Assembly (NCBI GenBank): GCA_017963875.1
Contig: JAGCTA010000057.1
Location: 1-7,789 of the forward strand
Reading direction: 5' to 3'
Origin: Victivallales bacterium
GTDB taxonomy: Bacteria; Verrucomicrobiota; Lentisphaeria; Oligosphaerales; Oligosphaeraceae
Length of the DNA: 7,789 bases
A model generated the notes under the pieces. That model saw only the letters and a list, made by a program, of their open reading frames with translations. It was not told the DNA's origin and did not search any database. A program made the translations under genes and the position numbers. Shown in pieces: positions 7,360 through 7,789 of the stretch (its first letter is position 1; every line of letters begins with the position of its first letter).

Positions 7360-7789
7360 TCACATAGCAGGCCGCGCGGAGATGATTCCACGCAATGTCA
7401 GCAGTTCGGGGGCTTGTGATAGCCCGTCGAGGTTTTTCAGGAAGTAGGGGGCGTCGCCGCCTGTGGCGAATACTGTGCAGTGTGGCGCATTCAATGCCTT
7501 TCGTGTTTCTTCGACGAGAAAGCGTGCCGTGCCGAGGATACCCAGGTCGGTTCCTGCAACCATTGCTTTGAGCGTGTTGTTGCCAATGGCTTCAGGACGC
7601 TCCGCCTGAAGCGGGATGTTCGGCAATTGCGCCGTATGCTCATGAAGAGCAAAACGCAACAGGCGACGGCCAGGCGCAATGACACCGCCTAGAAGCCTGT
7701 TCCGTGAGTCAATGACCGCAGAGGCAATGCACGTCCCAAAGTCAAAGACCGCAACTGGGACGTGCCCAACGGCAGCCAGTGCCGCCGCC
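7360..7789 (-). CDS. coaX: type III pantothenate kinase, C-terminal part (cut by window end)
   Basis: On the minus strand 142 residues are visible, read from the window end to the TGA at 7362-7360. They match CoaX, which phosphorylates pantothenate in the first step of coenzyme A synthesis in the cytoplasm. The actin-like ATPase fold is visible in VAVFDFGTCIASAVID (about 13-27 of the visible part, phosphate-binding DFGT) and RLLGGVIAPGRRLL. Next come ALHEHTAQLPNIPL, then AIGNNTLKAMVAG with the family's conserved I-G-x-N-T motif, then the nucleotide-binding CTVFATGGDAPY, and finally LTLRGI at the C-terminus. The family is usually about 250-260 residues, so roughly the first 115 lie beyond 7789. 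The gene converges on the SlyD-like gene with only 44 bases between the stops, and no convincing terminator hairpin is seen there. Confidence 0.93.
   Translation of the reverse strand, partial: AAALAAVGHVPVAVFDFGTCIASAVIDSRNRLLGGVIAPGRRLLRFALHEHTAQLPNIPLQAERPEAIGNNTLKAMVAGTDLGILGTARFLVEETRKALNAPHCTVFATGGDAPYFLKNLDGLSQAPELLTLRGIISARPAM

Overview
The window looks like a piece of a Gram-negative bacterial chromosome of about 50% GC, except for the first ~120-140 bases. Two features suggest the PVC group (for example Lentisphaerota or Kiritimatiellota): a PilM/PilN-PilO type inner-membrane gene set resembling the Akkermansia Amuc_1100 locus, and a tagaturonate-epimerase-family gene. This lineage guess is inference from gene content and was not tested by a search.

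Layout. Bases 1-141 are AT-rich (about 25% GC over 1-120 by hand count). They hold the 5' end of a dtd gene (D-aminoacyl-tRNA deacylase) that breaks off abruptly inside another gene; this is most likely an assembly or recombination junction. Bases 119-5233 (+) form a three-gene operon: a large single-pass membrane protein with a long helical region and no recognised family, a PilM-PilN fusion with GspL-like architecture, and a PilO-like protein. Bases 5234-5396 are an AT-rich intergenic region with a weak candidate promoter and a strong ribosome binding site. Bases 5397-6650 (+) encode a full-length tagaturonate epimerase family protein, interrupted at codon 233 by one in-frame TAA with the reading frame unchanged on both sides. 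Bases 6651-6877 contain a ~150-base imperfect palindrome: 11-bp terminal inverted repeats enclosing 9-bp GGGAC-type repeats in opposite orientation. Bases 6878-7315 (+) encode a short SlyD-like FKBP prolyl isomerase. Bases 7360-7789 (-) carry the C-terminal half of a type III pantothenate kinase (coaX), convergent with the FKBP gene and cut by the window end.

How the genes work together. The first three genes probably build an inner-membrane assembly platform of a type IV pilus or type II secretion-like machine: an actin-like cytoplasmic domain tethered to periplasmic PilN and PilO-like domains, plus a large partner of unknown role. No secretin, PilP, pilin or motor ATPase is visible, so the rest of the machine must lie elsewhere. 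The remaining genes are metabolic or housekeeping (hexuronate catabolism, protein folding, CoA synthesis) and have no evident link to the secretion genes.

The observations most worth a second look are the nonsense codon in the epimerase, the palindromic 9-bp repeat element, the unrecognised 781-residue protein beside the pilus-platform genes, and the chimeric left edge.
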